Source of the DNA: UBA5078 sp033721235
Lineage (GTDB): Bacteria > Pseudomonadota > Gammaproteobacteria > Pseudomonadales > Pseudohongiellaceae
Assembly: GCA_033721235.1 (NCBI GenBank)
Contig: JAWWAY010000005.1
Span: forward strand, 143,593-207,592
Direction: 5' to 3'
DNA length: 64,000 bases
Shown piece by piece: positions 49,702 through 58,632 of this stretch (positions are counted from its first letter, which is position 1; each line of letters begins with the position of its first letter). The translations under genes were made by a program, and so were the position numbers. The notes beneath the pieces were generated by a model. It was not told where the DNA came from and did no database searches. It worked only from the letters and a program-made list of their open reading frames with translations.

Positions 49702-51888
49702 TTGAGCACAATCGACTCTCTTGCTACAGAACTTTCAGCTTATCTGGAAGTCGATCAGGTTAATTTTGTACGCCGCGCGTACTACTACGCGGAGCAGGCC
49801 CATGATGGCCAGTTCCGCCGTAGCGGTGCCCCTTATGTGACCCACCCCCTCGCCGTTGCCGGCATTCTCAGCGAAATGCACATGGACCACCAAAGCCTGG
49901 TGGCTGCGATGCTGCACGACGTTATCGAAGACACGGGAATAAGCAAAGAAGCCGTCCAAAGCCAGTTTGGCGACACCATAGCCGAAATGGTCGACGGCGT
50001 TAGTAAGCTCAACAAGATCGCCTTTAGCAGCCGCGCCGAAGCCCAGGCCGAAAACTTCCAGAAGATGGCCCTGGCCATGGCCCGGGATATACGCGTCATA
50101 CTCGTTAAGCTAGCTGACCGCCTACACAATATGCGCACGCTAGACGTCTTAAGCGCCGAGAAACGGCGCCGAGTCGCTCGCGAAACCCTCGATATTTACG
50201 CCCCAATCGCTAACCGATTGGGCATGAATTCCGTGCGCCTCGAATTCGAGGAACTCGCATTTGATGCCATTTACCCCATGCGCAGACGGCGTATCGAAGC
50301 AGCCGTTAAGGCCACACGGGGCAATCGCAAAGAGATCGTAAAACAGATTCAAAGTGCTCTCGAGGCCTGTTTGGAGCGCGAGGGAATGCCCGGAAGAGTA
50401 TTCGGTCGAGAGAAGCATCTTTTCGGAATTTACGAGAAAATGCGCACCAGAGGCAAACATTTTGCCGAAATTATGGATGTTTATGCGTTTCGCATAGTCG
50501 TCGATAAAGTGGATACCTGCTACCGGGTACTCGGCGCCGTCCATAATCTGTACAAACCCGTGCCGGGGCGTTTCAAAGACTATATCGCTATTCCTAAGGC
50601 CAATGGCTACCAGTCATTGCATACCTCATTATTTGGTATGCATGGTGTGCCTATCGAGATTCAAATTCGCACCGAAGAAATGGAGTCCATGGCCAATAAT
50701 GGCATTGCAGCCCACTGGCTCTATAAGTCTAGCGATGACACTCCTAGTAGTGCGCATATTCGCGCACGCCAATGGGTCAATGGTCTGTTAGAGATGCAGC
50801 AGCACGCCGGTAACTCCATGGAGTTCATCGAGAACGTCAAGATCGACCTGTTCCCCGACGAGATCTACGTATTTACGCCCAAGGGTAGCATCATGGAACT
50901 CCCCGCAGGTTCCACAGCGGTGGACTTTGCCTATGCCGTTCATACGGATGTGGGCAATTCCTGTGTTGCCTGTCGAATTAACCGCAAGTTAGGTCCACTT
51001 AGCGAACCTTTAGAAAGTGGTCAGACGGTAGAAGTCATCACCGCTCCTGGTGCGCAGCCTAATCCAGCATGGTTAAGCTTTGTGGTTACCGGTAAGGCGC
51101 GAAGCAATATCCGTCACTACCTGAAAAACCAGCGCGCAACCGAATCTGTGTCACTGGGCAAACGCCTTCTCAACAAGGTATTGGGTAGCCGTGGAACCCA
51201 GTTAGAAGAATTAGCACCAGAGCGCATTCAGGAAGTGATTGCAGCGCTTAATTTAGAGAGCTTAGACGCACTGCTAGAAGATATCGGTATGGGAAATCGA
51301 TTACCGCACGTTGTGGTTAGCGCTCTCATGCAGGATGCCGATGATGTCGACCTCACTGCCCAAGCAAGCAAATCCGGCAAGCATTCTTCGCTGGCCATTC
51401 GCGGCTCGGAAGGCATGGTGGTCAGCTATGCACGTTGCTGCCACCCGCTCCCTGGCGATCCTATCATTGCCCATATTAGCTCCGGCAAGGGCATGGTGGT
51501 CCACACCGAGAGCTGTAACAACATCGCCGATATTCGAGATAACCCAGAGAAATGCGTCACCGTGCGCTGGGATCCAGACGTTGAAGGGGAGTTCTCGGTC
51601 GAGATTCGCGTGGAGTTAGAGAACGAACGTGGCATTATTGCTAAATTGGCCAATACTATTACGAGTGCAGAGGCTAATATCGAGAAAATCAGCACAGCAG
51701 AGAAAGACGCCCACTTAAGCATCGTGAACCTATCTCTCAATGTGCGCAATCGTATTCACTTGGCGAGAGTGATGAAACGCATACGCCTGCTCAAGCCAGT
51801 GAATAAAGTAACCAGAATGAAGTCTCGCAAGGCTGTAAAGACTCCAAAAGGGGGAATGCGACCTCAGGCTTTAGGTGAGCACCACTAG
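49702..51888 (+). CDS. spoT: Bifunctional (p)ppGpp synthetase/hydrolase SpoT
   Basis: 728 residues starting at TTG 49702 with AAGGAG upstream. The HD hydrolase domain is intact: HDVIEDTG near residue 72, and THPLAVAGIL just before. The synthetase domain shows FKDYIAIPKANGYQSLHTSL and EIQIRTEEM. TGS (DLFPDEIYVFTPKGSI), helical, and C-terminal ACT domain (VEIRVELENERGIIAKLA) follow. Both active sites appear present, so it both makes and degrades the alarmone. With rpoZ upstream and ridA-recG downstream. Confidence 0.97.
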   Translation: MSTIDSLATELSAYLEVDQVNFVRRAYYYAEQAHDGQFRRSGAPYVTHPLAVAGILSEMHMDHQSLVAAMLHDVIEDTGISKEAVQSQFGDTIAEMVDGVSKLNKIAFSSRAEAQAENFQKMALAMARDIRVILVKLADRLHNMRTLDVLSAEKRRRVARETLDIYAPIANRLGMNSVRLEFEELAFDAIYPMRRRRIEAAVKATRGNRKEIVKQIQSALEACLEREGMPGRVFGREKHLFGIYEKMRTRGKHFAEIMDVYAFRIVVDKVDTCYRVLGAVHNLYKPVPGRFKDYIAIPKANGYQSLHTSLFGMHGVPIEIQIRTEEMESMANNGIAAHWLYKSSDDTPSSAHIRARQWVNGLLEMQQHAGNSMEFIENVKIDLFPDEIYVFTPKGSIMELPAGSTAVDFAYAVHTDVGNSCVACRINRKLGPLSEPLESGQTVEVITAPGAQPNPAWLSFVVTGKARSNIRHYLKNQRATESVSLGKRLLNKVLGSRGTQLEELAPERIQEVIAALNLESLDALLEDIGMGNRLPHVVVSALMQDADDVDLTAQASKSGKHSSLAIRGSEGMVVSYARCCHPLPGDPIIAHISSGKGMVVHTESCNNIADIRDNPEKCVTVRWDPDVEGEFSVEIRVELENERGIIAKLANTITSAEANIEKISTAEKDAHLSIVNLSLNVRNRIHLARVMKRIRLLKPVNKVTRMKSRKAVKTPKGGMRPQALGEHH

Positions 51889-51923
51889 GAAAAACCAAAA
51901 CTATAAGAAAAGGAGTGTGTTTG

Positions 51924-52319
51924 ATGCCCAAGAGACAAGTCATTTCCGCTGAATCTTCCCCTGCCGCTATCGGCCCCTATTCCCAGGCAGTTCGCGTGGG
52001 CAATCTTGTATTCTGCTCTGGCCAGATTCCGCTCGACCCAGTGAGCATGCAACTAGTTGAGGGCAATATTGAGACTCAAACCAAGCAGATTTTTGCCAAT
52101 ATGGAAGCCGTGGCAGAAGCCGCTGGCGCCACCCTCAGTGATATCTGTAAACTCACTATCTACCTCACGAACATCGGTGACTTCGCCACCGTAAATGAGC
52201 TGATGGCTAATCACTTCACTCAGCCCTATCCAGCCCGAGCCACGGTAGAAGTATCGGCGCTGCCTAAGGGAGCCCATATCGAGATAGAGGCCATTATCGC
52301 CTTGCCTGAGGCAGACTAA
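51924..52319 (+). CDS. ridA: RidA (YjgF/YER057c/UK114) family deaminase
   Basis: Hydrolyses reactive enamine/imine intermediates of pyridoxal-phosphate enzymes. Start at ATG 51924 (MPKRQVISAES), nine bases after AAGGAG; the in-frame GTG at 51915 is inside the ribosome-binding site. 131 residues. Signature YSQAVRVGNLVFCSGQIPLDP and PARATVEVSALPKGAHIEIE with the conserved Arg. Between spoT and recG as in Pseudomonas. Confidence 0.96.
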   Translation: MPKRQVISAESSPAAIGPYSQAVRVGNLVFCSGQIPLDPVSMQLVEGNIETQTKQIFANMEAVAEAAGATLSDICKLTIYLTNIGDFATVNELMANHFTQPYPARATVEVSALPKGAHIEIEAIIALPEAD

Positions 52320-52326
52320 GACCAAA

Positions 52327-54417
52327 GTGACTCTCGCCAGCACACCGCTCACAGCACTCAAAGGCGTAGGCCCTGCCCTGGCGAATAAGCTAACGGCCCT
52401 GCACCTTTCGAATGTTCAGGATGTGCTATTCCATCTTCCCCTGCGCTATCAGGATCGCACTCGAGTAAGTCCCATCTCGGCGAGTCGATTGGGCATGGAG
52501 CTGCAGCTCGAAGGCGAGGTTATCAATACCGAGATAAGCTTTGGTCGAAGGCGCAGCCTTTATTGCCGTATTAAAGATGCCAGCGGCATTATTGGCCTGC
52601 GCTTTTTCCACTTCAGCGCCGCGCAAAAGAACGCGCTTAGCCCCGGCACCAAAATTCGCTGCTTCGGCGAGGTTCGCATGGGCAAGAGTGGGCTCGAGCT
52701 CTACCACCCCGAATATCAACTTCTAAGCAAGGCCAAGCAGGCCGTCGCTGGTCTTCACTTAACTCCCATCTACCCTCTTACGGAGGGCATTACTCAGGGC
52801 CGAGTGCGTTCATTAGCGGAGCAAGCCTTAACGCTATTAGAGCAAGACAATGCTTTGGTAGATTGGATACCCGAGCCCATTCGCCAAGATTTAGGGCTGG
52901 CCGAACTAAAGGAGGCGCTGTTTTTCCTCCATCGTCCTCCTGTAGGGAAAGAAACATTCGAAACCTTGTACGAGCTCTCTGAAGGCTTACATCCGGCGCA
53001 AAGAAGGCTCGCTTTCGAGGAGCTTCTTAGTCACCGACTCTGCCTTCGCAGAGTCCGCGAACAAACCGTGCAACAAAGCGCTCCTAGTTTTCCTGCTAAA
53101 CCCGAGCTAGTAAAACAGTTTTTAAAGCAGCTAGGGTTCTCCTTAACGAAGGCGCAAGCTAGAGCCGCAGGAGAGATCAGCCAAGACCTACGTCGGCCAC
53201 ACCCTATGCTTCGCCTTCTACAGGGTGACGTCGGCTCTGGCAAGACAGTCGTGGCGGCCATTGCCGCGCTTCACGCTATTCAAAACGGCTATCAGGCGGC
53301 CATCATGGCGCCAACAGAGATCCTGGCAGAGCAACATCTACTAAATTTTAGCCAGTGGTTAGAGCCGCTTGGTATCTCGGTGACATGGCTAAGCGGCAAG
53401 GTAAAGGGTCGTAAGCGTAGCGAGGCGCTAGCTCTTATTGCCGATGGTAGTGCTCAGCTTGTGGTCGGCACACATGCTCTGTTTCAGGACGAGGTACGTT
53501 TCGCCAAGCTCGGCATTGTCATCATCGATGAACAACATCGCTTCGGGGTACATCAGCGGCTTGCGCTGCGTAATAAGGGCGATGCGAATGGCTCTATTCC
53601 TCACCAACTGGTCATGACTGCGACCCCCATTCCACGCACCCTCGCCATGAGCGCCTATGCAGATTTGGACTGCAGTATCATCGACGAGCTCCCGCCAGGG
53701 CGTACGGCGGTGAATACCGTTTTGGTATCCAATGAACGCAGGGAAACGGTTATCGAGAGAATCTATCACGCCTGCACCAAAGGAAGTCAGGCCTACTGGG
53801 TTTGCACGCTTATCGAAGAATCCGAGAGTTTGCAGTGCCAGGCGGCCGAAGCCACTGCGGCCGAGCTGTCTGAGCAACTCCCCAATTTATCCATCGCCCT
53901 CGTTCATGGCCGCATGAAGGCCAGTGAAAAATCCGCAGTCATGAATGCCTTCAAAGCGGGTGAGGTGCAACTACTTATTGCCACTACTGTAATTGAGGTT
54001 GGCGTTGATGTTCCAAACGCAAGTCTTATGGTCATTGAAAACCCTGAACGGCTTGGCCTTGCACAGCTTCATCAATTACGGGGGCGCGTTGGCCGCGGGA
54101 GCGTCGCTAGCCATTGCCTGCTAATGTACCAAGCACCGCTAAGCAATATAGCCAAGCAGCGATTAAGCATAATGCGAGACAGTAATGATGGGTTTTTTAT
54201 CGCGCAGAAAGACTTGGAGATTCGCGGGCCGGGACAGGTATTGGGCACGGCACAAACTGGACTGATGAGTTTTCGTATCGCCGATATTATTCGCGACTCC
54301 GACCTGCTAGAAAAAGCAAAAGCTGCCTCGGATCGAATTCAGGCTGAGTTCCCCTCTGCCGTTTCTCCTCTCATTGAGCGCTGGCTTAGCGATAGAGAAA
54401 TATACGGAAACGTCTAA
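52327..54417 (+). CDS. recG: ATP-dependent DNA helicase RecG
   Basis: Branch-migrating helicase acting on stalled forks and R-loops. 696 residues starting at GTG 52327, eight bases after ridA. N-terminal wedge domain (YQDRTRVSPI, VINTEISFGRRRSLYCRI), Walker A LQGDVGSGKTVVAA, DEQH box IIDEQHRFGVHQR, motif III MTATPIPRTLAM, and HQLRGRVGRG plus C-terminal LEIRGPGQVLGTAQ. All helicase motifs are intact. Confidence 0.97.
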   Translation: MTLASTPLTALKGVGPALANKLTALHLSNVQDVLFHLPLRYQDRTRVSPISASRLGMELQLEGEVINTEISFGRRRSLYCRIKDASGIIGLRFFHFSAAQKNALSPGTKIRCFGEVRMGKSGLELYHPEYQLLSKAKQAVAGLHLTPIYPLTEGITQGRVRSLAEQALTLLEQDNALVDWIPEPIRQDLGLAELKEALFFLHRPPVGKETFETLYELSEGLHPAQRRLAFEELLSHRLCLRRVREQTVQQSAPSFPAKPELVKQFLKQLGFSLTKAQARAAGEISQDLRRPHPMLRLLQGDVGSGKTVVAAIAALHAIQNGYQAAIMAPTEILAEQHLLNFSQWLEPLGISVTWLSGKVKGRKRSEALALIADGSAQLVVGTHALFQDEVRFAKLGIVIIDEQHRFGVHQRLALRNKGDANGSIPHQLVMTATPIPRTLAMSAYADLDCSIIDELPPGRTAVNTVLVSNERRETVIERIYHACTKGSQAYWVCTLIEESESLQCQAAEATAAELSEQLPNLSIALVHGRMKASEKSAVMNAFKAGEVQLLIATTVIEVGVDVPNASLMVIENPERLGLAQLHQLRGRVGRGSVASHCLLMYQAPLSNIAKQRLSIMRDSNDGFFIAQKDLEIRGPGQVLGTAQTGLMSFRIADIIRDSDLLEKAKAASDRIQAEFPSAVSPLIERWLSDREIYGNV

Positions 54418-54483
54418 AACCCATTAGCGCTTATATTTAAAGACTGTTTGCCGCTATAATGTCGCCGCTTTCTAGTTCACACT

Positions 54484-55860
54484 ATGCGTTATTTGCTAAA
54501 CAGCGCCGGAAACTTTATGACAAACACAGTAGCAGATGGCTCTAATATCCAGTTAGAACGATTGGTTAGAGTTGTTCTATTACAAGACGGCAGAGGACAG
54601 GTTCAAGTCATCATGCCGCAAAACAATTTCTTGGACTTAAAGAAGCTCAACACCGAGATGGGTCGAGAGTTTGCGCCTTTAAGTCACGCCGATATTGTCA
54701 CCATGACTCACAAGCGGGTCTTGAAGGAACTTGAAATTGCCCCAGTGTTTTATAATCTGCCAACAGTTATTGATCAAAAAATCGCCAATTTTGACCAGTA
54801 TTTCTACGAAGTTTCCGATCTCGATGGCAGTGAGTCCATAGAGTTTTCTATGGCGGACTTACATGCAGAACTCAATAAGGCTGATTTTCGCGTCAATACT
54901 ATCGCCTGCTCACTTAAACCCTCTGAGTTGCCACAGGGCAAGCTCAGCAGCGAATCGGATTTAGACGATATTTTCGCATCGGTCAGTAATTTTACGACAC
55001 TGCGTATCAAGCAAAGGCTAGAGGAGACTCTCGAGATTCCGCCCCTGCCGCAAACTGCTCAAAGAATTATCAAGCTGCGCGCAAACCCTGATGCCTCCAT
55101 CGACGAGCTAGCGGATATTGTAGAATCCGATGCCAGCCTTGCCGCACAAGTAGTAAGCTGGGCTTCCTCACCCTACTATGCAGCCCCAGGAAAGATCCAA
55201 TCGGTCAAGGACGCCATCGTCAGAGTATTGGGCTTCGATCTCGTAAGTAATTTGGCCGTTGGCTTGGCGCTGGGTAATACCCTCGCGATACCAAAGGACA
55301 AGGTAGAAGGCTTAACTCCTTACTGGCTCCAGTCCGTCTACTGCTCAACCGCAGTAGAGGCAGTTCTGAAACAGATGCCAGCTAAGATTAGGCCTAGTGT
55401 TGGCTTGGCATGCCTTGCTGGCCTACTGCATAATTTTGGCGACTTAGTGCTCGCCCATATTTTTCCTCCCCATTACTCGGCAATTTGTCGAGCAATGGAG
55501 GCCAACCCTAGCATTAGCCATGTGGCCATCGACCTGCATCTTATTGGCGTAACTCGAGAACAAATAAGTGCATGGTTAATGCAACTGTGGAATATGCCGC
55601 CAGAAGTAAGCACCGCTCTGCGCTTTCAGCACCAGTGGGAGTTCACGGGCGAGAACTGTGAATATGCCAATATCGTCTATATGGTCCTGCGCCTACTACG
55701 CCAAAAAGGCATAGGCAATGCGCCCGCATCTGAACCTGTGCCGGCGCAGTTATACGAACGCTACGATCTAGACCCGAGCAAAGTTCAGGAAGCGATCGAC
55801 AAAGTTGTCGATGCTGAAGAGAATATGCGTCAGATTGCAGAAAATTTTAAACCCAAATAG
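54484..55860 (+). CDS. HDOD-domain protein with N-terminal YbaK/deacylase-like domain
   Basis: 458 residues. The N-terminal about 150 residues resemble aminoacyl-tRNA-deacylase/YbaK-associated folds (VQVIMPQNNFLDLKKLN...). From about 180 comes the HDOD domain: IPPLPQTAQRIIKLRANPDASIDELADIVESDASLAAQVVSWASSPYYA and the internal LAGLLHNFGDLVLA, where the H-D pair of true HD hydrolases is altered, as is normal for HDOD proteins, which mediate signalling rather than hydrolysis. The same gene lies between recG and HU in Pseudomonas, so it is part of the conserved block. Partner or signal is unknown. Confidence 0.85.
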   Translation: MRYLLNSAGNFMTNTVADGSNIQLERLVRVVLLQDGRGQVQVIMPQNNFLDLKKLNTEMGREFAPLSHADIVTMTHKRVLKELEIAPVFYNLPTVIDQKIANFDQYFYEVSDLDGSESIEFSMADLHAELNKADFRVNTIACSLKPSELPQGKLSSESDLDDIFASVSNFTTLRIKQRLEETLEIPPLPQTAQRIIKLRANPDASIDELADIVESDASLAAQVVSWASSPYYAAPGKIQSVKDAIVRVLGFDLVSNLAVGLALGNTLAIPKDKVEGLTPYWLQSVYCSTAVEAVLKQMPAKIRPSVGLACLAGLLHNFGDLVLAHIFPPHYSAICRAMEANPSISHVAIDLHLIGVTREQISAWLMQLWNMPPEVSTALRFQHQWEFTGENCEYANIVYMVLRLLRQKGIGNAPASEPVPAQLYERYDLDPSKVQEAIDKVVDAEENMRQIAENFKPK

Positions 55861-55864
55861 GCGC

Positions 55865-56140
55865 TCAAGCGTCTACGCTGTCCTTCAGAGCCTTAGCAGG
55901 CCGAAAAACAACGGCTTTATGGGCGGCTATCTGGATTGCCTCGCCCGTAGCAGGGTTCTTGCCTTGCCTAGCAGCGCGCTGGGCCGGGGCAAAAACGCCT
56001 AAGCGTGGCAAAGCCACCTTCTTACCAAATGCCAAACCATTGGTAATTTCATCAAGTACCGCATTGAGAGCCTCTCCGGCCTGCTCTTTAGAAATACCCG
56101 TTTGCAGCGCAATTGCCGCAGCCAGCTCCGGTTTGTGCAT
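55865..56140 (-). CDS. HU-family DNA-binding protein
   Basis: 91 residues from ATG 56140 (MHKPELAAAIALQTG); the in-frame ATG at 56188 adds 16 atypical residues. HU/IHF signature is clear: SKEQAGEALNAVLDEI, LPRLGVFAPAQRAARQGKNPATGE and the end IAAHKAVVFRPAKALKD. Arm residues R and P in RAARQGKNPATG bend DNA. Convergent with the HDOD gene. Whether it is HupA/HupB-type or a paralogue is not decided. Confidence 0.93.
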   Translation of the reverse strand: MHKPELAAAIALQTGISKEQAGEALNAVLDEITNGLAFGKKVALPRLGVFAPAQRAARQGKNPATGEAIQIAAHKAVVFRPAKALKDSVDA

Positions 56141-56259
56141 ATTATGTCCTCGTTGACGGTTGAATACGCGCACTAGGCGCGAGCCCACGGTTTTTATTCG
56201 CTAATATAGTGCTTATACTGCGTCCAATCCTTACTACTGTACTCTGAGGTCTACCGGAT

Positions 56260-57171
56260 TTGCAAAGAATCAAAGCAATAATGCACAAACTGATGGCGGG
56301 AATCACTCAGCGCTTTCCGCGATTTCCCGCGTTTATCAAACTCATTCGGGCCGACAAGCCCATAGGCACTCTGCTGTTACTTTGGCCAACACTAGGCGCA
56401 TTATGGCTTGCCTCGGACTCTATGCCCAGCGGCTATCTGCTGCTTATTTTCATCGCCGGCACATGGTTAATGCGCTCTGGTGGCTGCGCCATAAATGATT
56501 ATGCCGATATCGGTATTGATGGAAGCGTTCTGCGCACTAAGGAGAGGCCTCTAATAACAGGGACCATAAAGCGCAAAGAGGCTCTAATGGTCTTTGTTGT
56601 ATTCTGCTTGCTTAGCTTCTGCTTATTATTGTTTACCAATAAGCTCACCATTGAATTGTCATTCGGCGCTGCCTTTGTCGCTGCGCTTTACCCCTTCATG
56701 AAACGCTATACCCATATGCCTCAAGTGGTACTGGGCATCGCCTTCTCTTGGGGTATTTTAATGGCATTTACGGCTACAACGGGCGAGTGGCCGCCAGCTG
56801 CGGCATGGCTATTATTTGTCGCAAATTGTTTATGGACCGTCGCTTACGACACCGAATATGCCATGGTTGATCGCGAATACGACCTGAAGCTTGGCGTTAA
56901 ATCTACCGCTATTTTATTTGGCGATGCCGATAAAGTGATAATAGGCACCCTTCAAGCCATGTTTGTATTGGCTATGGCCATGGCTGGCCTTCGGTTTGAA
57001 TTGGGATGGGCATACTTTTTAGGCTTGGCCGTGGCAGCCGCCTTATTGGTCTACCAGCAAACACTCTTGAAAGACAGGGATGTCGATAAATGCTTCAGCG
57101 CATTTTTGAATAACCACTGGGTGGGGCTGAGTATTTTCGCAGGAATAGTGCTGGATGCACTCGTAAGCTAA
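56260..57171 (+). CDS. ubiA: 4-hydroxybenzoate octaprenyltransferase UbiA
   Basis: Inner-membrane enzyme that prenylates 4-hydroxybenzoate in ubiquinone synthesis. 303 residues from TTG 56260 (GAGGT ten bases upstream); ATG 56281 is the alternative. Eight or nine hydrophobic segments; the two metal/prenyl motifs are NDYADIGIDGSV (NDxxD) and DTEYAMVDREYD (DxxxD). ubiC, often next to ubiA, is not in this window. Terminates at the hairpin shared with gcdH. Confidence 0.94.
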   Translation: MQRIKAIMHKLMAGITQRFPRFPAFIKLIRADKPIGTLLLLWPTLGALWLASDSMPSGYLLLIFIAGTWLMRSGGCAINDYADIGIDGSVLRTKERPLITGTIKRKEALMVFVVFCLLSFCLLLFTNKLTIELSFGAAFVAALYPFMKRYTHMPQVVLGIAFSWGILMAFTATTGEWPPAAAWLLFVANCLWTVAYDTEYAMVDREYDLKLGVKSTAILFGDADKVIIGTLQAMFVLAMAMAGLRFELGWAYFLGLAVAAALLVYQQTLLKDRDVDKCFSAFLNNHWVGLSIFAGIVLDALVS

Positions 57172-57190
57172 AGACCTAACTATAAGCTAA

Positions 57191-57219
57191 AAAAGAAGAG
57201 GCGCTGCAAGCAGCGCCTC
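57191..57219. terminator. Terminator between ubiA and gcdH
   Basis: Perfect 10-bp stem GAGGCGCTGC (57198-57207) / GCAGCGCCTC (57210-57219). On the minus strand it is followed by TTCTTTTTTAGC, so it terminates gcdH strongly and perhaps ubiA weakly. Confidence 0.8.
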
Positions 57220-57227
57220 GACATCTA

Positions 57228-58415
57228 TCAACTAAAAGCCTGTATACCCGTTTGAGCACGGCCTAGAATGAGCGCGTGAATATCTTGCGTACCCTCATAA
57301 GTATTCACGACCTCTAAGTTCTGAACGTGACGCATCACAGGGAACTCATCAGAGATGCCGTTACCGCCCAACATATCGCGAGCCTCACGCGCAGTATCCA
57401 AGGCCTTAAGGCATGAGTTGCGCTTCAGCAAGGAAATAAGTGGTGGCGCCATTTTGCCCTCGTCTCGCAGGCGCGAGCCTTGTAGGCAGCCTAACAAACC
57501 AATAGAGATATCAGTTTGCATAATAGCCAGTTTCTTTTGAATAATTTGGTTGGCAGCTAGCGGACGATTAAATTGCTTTCTATCCAGCGTATATTGCAGC
57601 GCGGTTTTCCAGCATGTTTCTGCCGCACCCAAAGCACCCCATGCAATACCCAGGCGAGCGGAGTTTAGACAGCTAAACGGACCTTTCAAGCCTTTCACAT
57701 GAGGCAGCATATTCTCTTGTGGAACGAAAACTTGGTCCATAACGATCTCACCCGTGATAGAGGCACGCAGTGCTAGCTTGCCTTCAATCTTCGGGGCCGA
57801 TAAACCTTTCATGCCCTTGTCCAGAATAAAGCCACGGATATCGCCGGCATCATCTTTAGCCCAAACCACAAAGACATCAGCAATTGGGGAGTTACTAATC
57901 CAGTTTTTTGCACCTGTTAGCAAGAAGCCACCGTCAACTGAGCGGGCGCGAGTAATCATGCCACCTGGGTCGGACCCATGATCAGGCTCTGTAAGCCCAA
58001 AACAGCCAATCCACTCACCGGTGGCGAGTTTAGGCAGGTATTTTTGCTTTTGCTCTTCGGAGCCAAAAGTATGAATTGGATGCATAACAAGGCTGGACTG
58101 AACACTCATCATAGAGCGATAGCCTGAGTCCACCGCCTCTACTTCTCTAGCCGCTAGGCCATAGCACACGTAGTTAACACCCGCACAGCCGTAGCCCTCT
58201 AGGGTAGAGCCGAGAAGCCCTAGTTCGCCCATTTCGCGGAAGATCTCTGGGTCTGTATATTCTTTTTGATATGCCTCACGTACGCGGGGTAATAGCTTTT
58301 CTTGGGCATACTGACGGGCAGTATCTCGAACCAAGCGTTCGTCTTCGCTCAACATATCATTCATTAAGAATGGATCTTGCCAATCAAATTTAGCAGAGTC
58401 TGAGGCAACAGACAT
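57228..58415 (-). CDS. gcdH: Acyl-CoA dehydrogenase, glutaryl-CoA dehydrogenase type
   Basis: FAD enzyme that oxidises and decarboxylates glutaryl-CoA to crotonyl-CoA in lysine/tryptophan breakdown. 395 residues. Acyl-CoA dehydrogenase motifs CFGLTEPDHGSDPGGM and the catalytic Glu in YEGTQDIHALILGRAQTG; start SDSAKFDWQDPF and ARQYAQEKLLPRV match GcdH. Free-standing minus-strand gene between ubiA and uvrD. The glutaryl subfamily is my best reading; a short/branched acyl-CoA enzyme is less likely. Confidence 0.88.
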   Translation of the reverse strand: MSVASDSAKFDWQDPFLMNDMLSEDERLVRDTARQYAQEKLLPRVREAYQKEYTDPEIFREMGELGLLGSTLEGYGCAGVNYVCYGLAAREVEAVDSGYRSMMSVQSSLVMHPIHTFGSEEQKQKYLPKLATGEWIGCFGLTEPDHGSDPGGMITRARSVDGGFLLTGAKNWISNSPIADVFVVWAKDDAGDIRGFILDKGMKGLSAPKIEGKLALRASITGEIVMDQVFVPQENMLPHVKGLKGPFSCLNSARLGIAWGALGAAETCWKTALQYTLDRKQFNRPLAANQIIQKKLAIMQTDISIGLLGCLQGSRLRDEGKMAPPLISLLKRNSCLKALDTAREARDMLGGNGISDEFPVMRHVQNLEVVNTYEGTQDIHALILGRAQTGIQAFS

Positions 58416-58632
58416 ATCGTGCTCCTTAGTTAGAATTTATAAGTGTTTGAGTCGTACGATTATCTCATTTAGGGACCTCGCACAAAGCACAAGCCACTAG
58501 CGTAGAGCGATCGTTCAATTTCTCCAGCCATATTATCAATATGTAGCGTCATACAAAAGCAGGCTTTGTCGAAAATACAATATGGCCCGCAAAGGGGTGT
58601 ACTGGTTATTTATTCAGGCTAGAATGCGCGCC